Positions 60,365 through 64,000 of a DNA stretch of 64,000 bases are shown here, in pieces. Source of the DNA: Venturia oleaginea (taxonomy: Eukaryota > Ascomycota > Dothideomycetes > Venturiales > Venturiaceae); NCBI GenBank assembly GCA_013176395.1, contig JABMLP010000004.1, forward strand, positions 744,001-808,000, given 5' to 3'. The notes beneath the pieces are model-generated. The model saw nothing but the letters and a program-made list of their open reading frames with translations, did not search any database and was not told the DNA's origin. The translations under genes and the position numbers were made by a program. Positions within the stretch are counted from its first letter, which is position 1; the number at the start of each line of letters is the position of its first letter.

Positions 60365-61326
60365 TTATGGAAGGTCGAAGAGCTCAGTGATTATCGTGGA
60401 TGCAATACAAGACCTTGAGATTTTGAGACCAGGAAGGTAAAAGGCGGATCGGACAACAGCTGAAGTTGCAGTGTAGTTGACCGAGGTGTTCGTGATATGA
60501 CTTTGGGAAGCAGTATCGAGATACCAAGTGTCGTGAATGATAGATGCTTGGGTTGCAAGAGCAATAGGAGCCTCCGGTAACAGAACCACAACTGTGTGAG
60601 CAGATACCGCAAAATCTTCATCCGATTTAGGTGCAGAATCATTACTTTCCTTGCTCTTATCATTGCTAGACTTTACCTTAGTCTCTGCCTTCGCATTCAG
60701 TTCATCAAAGATCTTCTGTAAGCCTTTGTTCTTCCTCTTTTCAGCCTCAATCTTTGCAGTCACTACCGGGTTTCCCTTCCAACCGTGTGTACGGAGAGAC
60801 TTGATAACATATGGACATTGACTCCATCTCTCACCAACCTTTCCACAGATGCAAGCTTTTGTCCGGGTCGAGTTCGAATTAGTCGTACCCTTGACATCCT
60901 GGGTATCAATTGATGATCCAGATTCTGGTTGCTTTTCACCCTGAAATGTGCTAAATGCCGCTGATTGAAACGCTAGATTCCTGGCCTTTGAGACGGCTAG
61001 TCTTCTCTTGTTTCGGAACCGAGCCACAACTGTGCCAACTGATGGGAGAGGTGATCCGTCAGATTGGAGATTCAGCATGGTCTCTTCTTGGTTGTTGGCC
61101 CAGATAGGATCAAACCTCATGACTGCAGCGACAAAATCAAAGATTGGCTGCTCTTTGAGGACTTCAGCGACGCCAACTTGAAGAGCATCTTCATATGCAC
61201 ATAGCCATTCATTGATCCAGTTGTCCACGGTGGCCGCCTTAGGTCCCGTGTGAGTGACATATTGATACTGACGGCGAAGGTCAATCTCCAAGGCACGGTC
61301 CGTATATGCCACTCCTGTTTTGAGTG
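60365..61326 (-). mobile_element. Ty1/copia retrotransposon gag-to-protease fragment
   Basis: The minus strand reads a copia gag: YTDRALEIDLRRQYQYVTHT, TVDNWINEWLCAYEDALQVG, IFDFVAAVMRFDPIWANNQE (UBN2-like). A zinc-knuckle-like CICGKVGERWSQCPYV, a Lys/Glu-rich segment and the protease start DTWYLDTASQSHITN follow, where DTAS takes the place of the usual DTGAS. A stop comes shortly after (60365). The frame stays open from inside the palindrome spacer but has no ATG there. No integrase or reverse transcriptase follows, so it is a fragment. Its gag half is also present in the opposite direction immediately to the right. Confidence 0.85.
60910..61326 (-). repeat. Left arm of a near-perfect inverted repeat (copia gag)
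   Basis: 417 bp whose reverse complement matches 61414-61828 with about three substitutions or small indels. Confidence 0.93.
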
Positions 61327-61413
61327 CTGAGAGAATAGATTTGACATCAGTACATTGCCTCACATATATATGATATGGCTGTGCAACCTGTGCCAGAATC
61401 CGTTTCTGCAGCT

Positions 61414-61828
61414 CACTCAAAACAGGAGTGGCATATACGGACCGTGCCTTGGAGATTGACCTTCGCCGTCAGTATCAATGTCACTCACACGGGACCTAAG
61501 GCGGCCACCGTGGACAACTGGATCAATGAATGGCTATGTGCATATGAAGATGCTCTTTAAGTTGGCGTCGCTGAAGTCCTCAAAGAGCAGCCAATCTTTG
61601 ATTTTGTCGCTGCAGTCATGAGGTTTGATCCTATCTGGGCCAACAACCAAGAAGAGACCATGCTGAATCTCCAATCTGACGGATCACCTCTCCCATCAGT
61701 TGGCACAGTTGTGGCTCGGTTCCGAAACAAGAGAAGACTAGCCGTCTCAAAGGCCAGGAATCTAGCGTTTCAATCAGCGGCATTTAGCACATTTCAGGGC
61801 GAAAAGCAACCAGAATCTGGATCATCAA
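61414..61828 (+). repeat. Right arm of the inverted repeat (copia gag, inverted copy)
   Basis: 415 bp. Compared with the left arm it lacks two bases (CAATGTCAC against CAATATGTCAC), has CTTTAAGTTGG for CTTCAAGTTGG (Gln codon to TAA) and CAGGGCG for CAGGGTG. The spacer between arms is 87 bp and holds unique gag N-terminal sequence. The arm ends exactly where the hAT element begins. Confidence 0.93.
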
Positions 61829-64000
61829 CAGGGCGTTCGATAATCAGTCGACTGACCGATTCGGCCAGCTAACTAACAAAACTGCGGGATCTCGCCGACT
61901 ACCTAACTGGCCAACTGTGAGGTTCTGAACTAACTGATGAAATGTCTCAATCGGTCAAATGGTGGCTTGATTTTGTGCTATAAAGTGACCGTTTTTGAGC
62001 CCATGGTGTTGTACTTGACACGCCTCAATTGTATTATCAGTCATTCCACTTCTGGTGTCAGTGATGAGTAGTCCTGCTTGCGAGAATATCCTCTCTACCT
62101 CTGCAGACATGCCAGGAATTGATAATATATCGAAAGCCATTTGTGATAAGATAGGAAACTCAGTGCGGTGATCAACCTACCACTCAATAATGTCCTCTAC
62201 CGGCTTCCATCCATTCGGGTCCCAGTAATTGATATATCGCTTGTAATCATCTTCTTGGATCGTAATCTTGCGCTTTTTAGCCTTTACACTGGCGGAGAGT
62301 TTGTTAAAACGAGCGTGATATGGCTGGCGCACTGCGGTGGCGGCTTCGGCTTCTTCGATGGGGGCCTCGGGCTCAGGTTCTTGCTATGGAGTTCGTGATA
62401 GTAGTGTTAATTTATCGATATATTCATCGAATAGCCTCTGCATGCCTGCGGCGGCGCGTTTATACCACTTGCGATTCTCGTATTTGACCCAGAAGTCCTC
62501 GAACTATAGGAGACGGTAGTTGGGGTTGAGGATGACTGCAGCGTAGTAAATATCGCTCTCTTCGATAAGCGCTGTGTACTTGAGCGTCTTCAGTAAGGCC
62601 TCTTTAATACCAGCAAGAAATGGCCTCTAAAACTCCTCTGAGAAGCCTAGGGCCATCACGTTAACTTCAGCTTCATTGAGTCTCTCATAAGCACAGGTTA
62701 ATGCCTTCAAAACACCTGCTGCAGAGCCGTGAGCTGTAGTTGTTGAATTGTTCTCCTCCGCAAGGCAAAGATCCTTGAAGTCGCCCAGAATACTACACCA
62801 TAACTCAAGCATCTCGAAGTCATCATTGGTGAGGAATGAACCGCGGATATCGACACCCTTCTCGTATTTGTAGGCCTTCTGCCACTGCTTGATGATGACC
62901 CGGAGGTAGAGAATACGTTGCAACATCTCGTATGTTGAATGCCAGCGGATACCGCCATCCACTAAGAGGACACACCAGACTGGGAGGTAACTGTCCTTTT
63001 GATGCGCCTCAAAGGCTTCTCTGCGACCGGTTGAAGCATTGATGTATATACAGAGGTTGTGTACGCGACCGATGAGTCTAAGGCGCGCCCAGACTTCATA
63101 TTGCTCGTCAACTCCAGCAGCAGCGAGTTGCTTTGAGTGCTTTGAGTGCTTTCACTGCTCATTGTCGCCGAAGAGAAGGACCTCGACAACCAGGTTGATG
63201 ATGTGTCCTATGCAGCGGATTCTTGACGTCTTTCCCCAGCCTTCTGGCATGTCAAACCGTAGTTCAAGAGACTGCATACAGGTATCATTGTCCGAGGCGT
63301 TATCAGATGTGACTGTGCCGAGATTGTGACTGTCGATTTCGAAGGTAGCAAGTACTTTGGCTTGGTTCTCGCCGCTCTTACTGCCATGTATACGAGGAAA
63401 GCCGAGAAGCACACGGCACTGCTTGTAATCTTTGTCAATAAAGTGTGAGCATACGGCGAGGTAATTGTAGTGGTTGCCTCCCTTCCAGGCGCCGCACGAG
63501 ATATTGATGGCGCTGTGAGCGGCTTTGGCGTGTTTGACAAGGAGAGGTAGTCGCTTTTGATAGCTTCCGTAGACCCAATTACTCAATGTAGATTTCGCAT
63601 CCGGTAGAATTGCGCTGAGGACATCGTGAGCGCCAGTTCGTAGAAGCTGCAATGTATCTGGATGCGTGGCTGTATGGAAGGCGATATTATGAGCAATTGA
63701 CCAGTCATTGTATTGCTGTCTGTACAGTACAGCATTAAAATCCAACTCTTTACGCTGCCCGCACGTCTTGCAATGTGTCTCCAACTCCAGCTCTTCTTGT
63801 ATAGGCTTTTCAGTAGGCTCGGTAGGAGGTTTGATGAAGTGTTTGTTCGTAAGGTGACTCGCTGGCGATCCTGTACTGCTTCCTACATAAACACCATGTT
63901 GCCAATCCTTTATTAGATGGCAGATTCTGCATATCCACAGATTGTCTCTGCCCTTGCCGTCTGCTGAGATCTGCTGGCCGTGTTCCCAGATCCAAGAGGT
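61829..64000 (-). mobile_element. hAT DNA transposon, 5' end beyond the window
   Basis: The element starts with a hAT-type terminus CAGGGCGTTCGATAATCAGT at 61829, which abruptly interrupts the copia gag arm. The eight bases before it, ATCATCAA (61821-61828), are the expected target duplication, but the other end is outside. The interior is a hAT transposase on the minus strand. Confidence 0.75.
61955..64000 (-). pseudogene. hAT transposase with in-frame stop codons
   Basis: A single frame from the window edge to 61955 carries the hAT layout. At the N-terminus is a BED zinc finger (LWICRICHLIKDWQHGVYVG, STGSPASHLTNKH); then HCKTCGQRKELDFNAVLYRQ; the catalytic-domain block FEIDSHNLGTVTSDNASDND, then RIRCIGHIINLVVEVLL; WHSTYEMLQRILYLR; and the C-terminal dimerisation region FDILSIPGMSAEVERIFSQA followed by DTRSGM. 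Stops fall at 63154..63152 (TGA) and at 62629..62627, 62506..62504, 62386..62384 and 62179..62177 (all TAG), with no frame change. The four TAG codons would each be CAG before a C-to-T change. The source transposase is non-functional here, though its ends may still be movable. Confidence 0.85.

Overview
This window is nuclear DNA of a filamentous ascomycete (Pezizomycotina; a Leotiomycetes-like fungus is my guess, not shown). The reasons are short GT-AG introns of about 45-80 nt, intact fungal housekeeping genes spaced 1-3 kb apart on both strands, fungal-only families (Med5, MIC12, HET domain, tyrosinase, small secreted proteins) and decayed transposons whose stop codons fit C-to-T type mutation.

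Layout. 0-5.5 kb: a disrupted gene of unknown function running off the left edge, a retropepsin-like remnant and a two-exon hypothetical gene. 6-13.9 kb: a conserved core with MIC12 (mitochondrial inner membrane organisation), mitochondrial ribosomal protein bL17m, Mediator subunit Med5 (six exons) and a conserved hypothetical gene. 15.6-24 kb: an aldo/keto reductase, a minisatellite, NADP-glutamate dehydrogenase, a RecQ-type helicase with a frame break, and COA1 (cytochrome oxidase assembly). 25-30.5 kb: a tyrosinase with a frame break at its copper-A site, a possible small secreted peptide, a tRNA-related relic and LTR-like debris, and ALA dehydratase (HEM2). 32.7-37.4 kb: a repetitive secreted protein, a HET-domain pseudogene and two related small secreted ORFs. 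37.4-40.4 kb: an AT-rich repeat island and a Mutator-like element with terminal inverted repeats. 41-50.3 kb: a second core with an acyl-CoA dehydrogenase, an ER DnaJ protein, an AIM19-like protein, a conserved membrane protein and a branched-chain aminotransferase. 50.3-64 kb: gene-poor, with a 1.6-kb retroposon bounded by a 13-bp target duplication, a small secreted protein, an acidic protein with a frame break, a copia gag fragment arranged as a near-perfect inverted repeat, and a hAT transposon inserted at the end of one arm.

The conserved genes serve mitochondrial function (MIC12, bL17m, COA1, ACAD, AIM19-like), nitrogen and amino-acid metabolism (GDH, BCAT), haem synthesis and transcription. 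There is no evident biosynthetic cluster. About ten kilobases of housekeeping coding sequence read without a break, while nearly every accessory gene carries a nonsense or one-base frame lesion. I read this as a mosaic of conserved blocks and decaying accessory islands. I did not see a defence system or CRISPR array; the most unusual structures are the retroposon with a nested tandem repeat and the copia palindrome with its hAT insertion.
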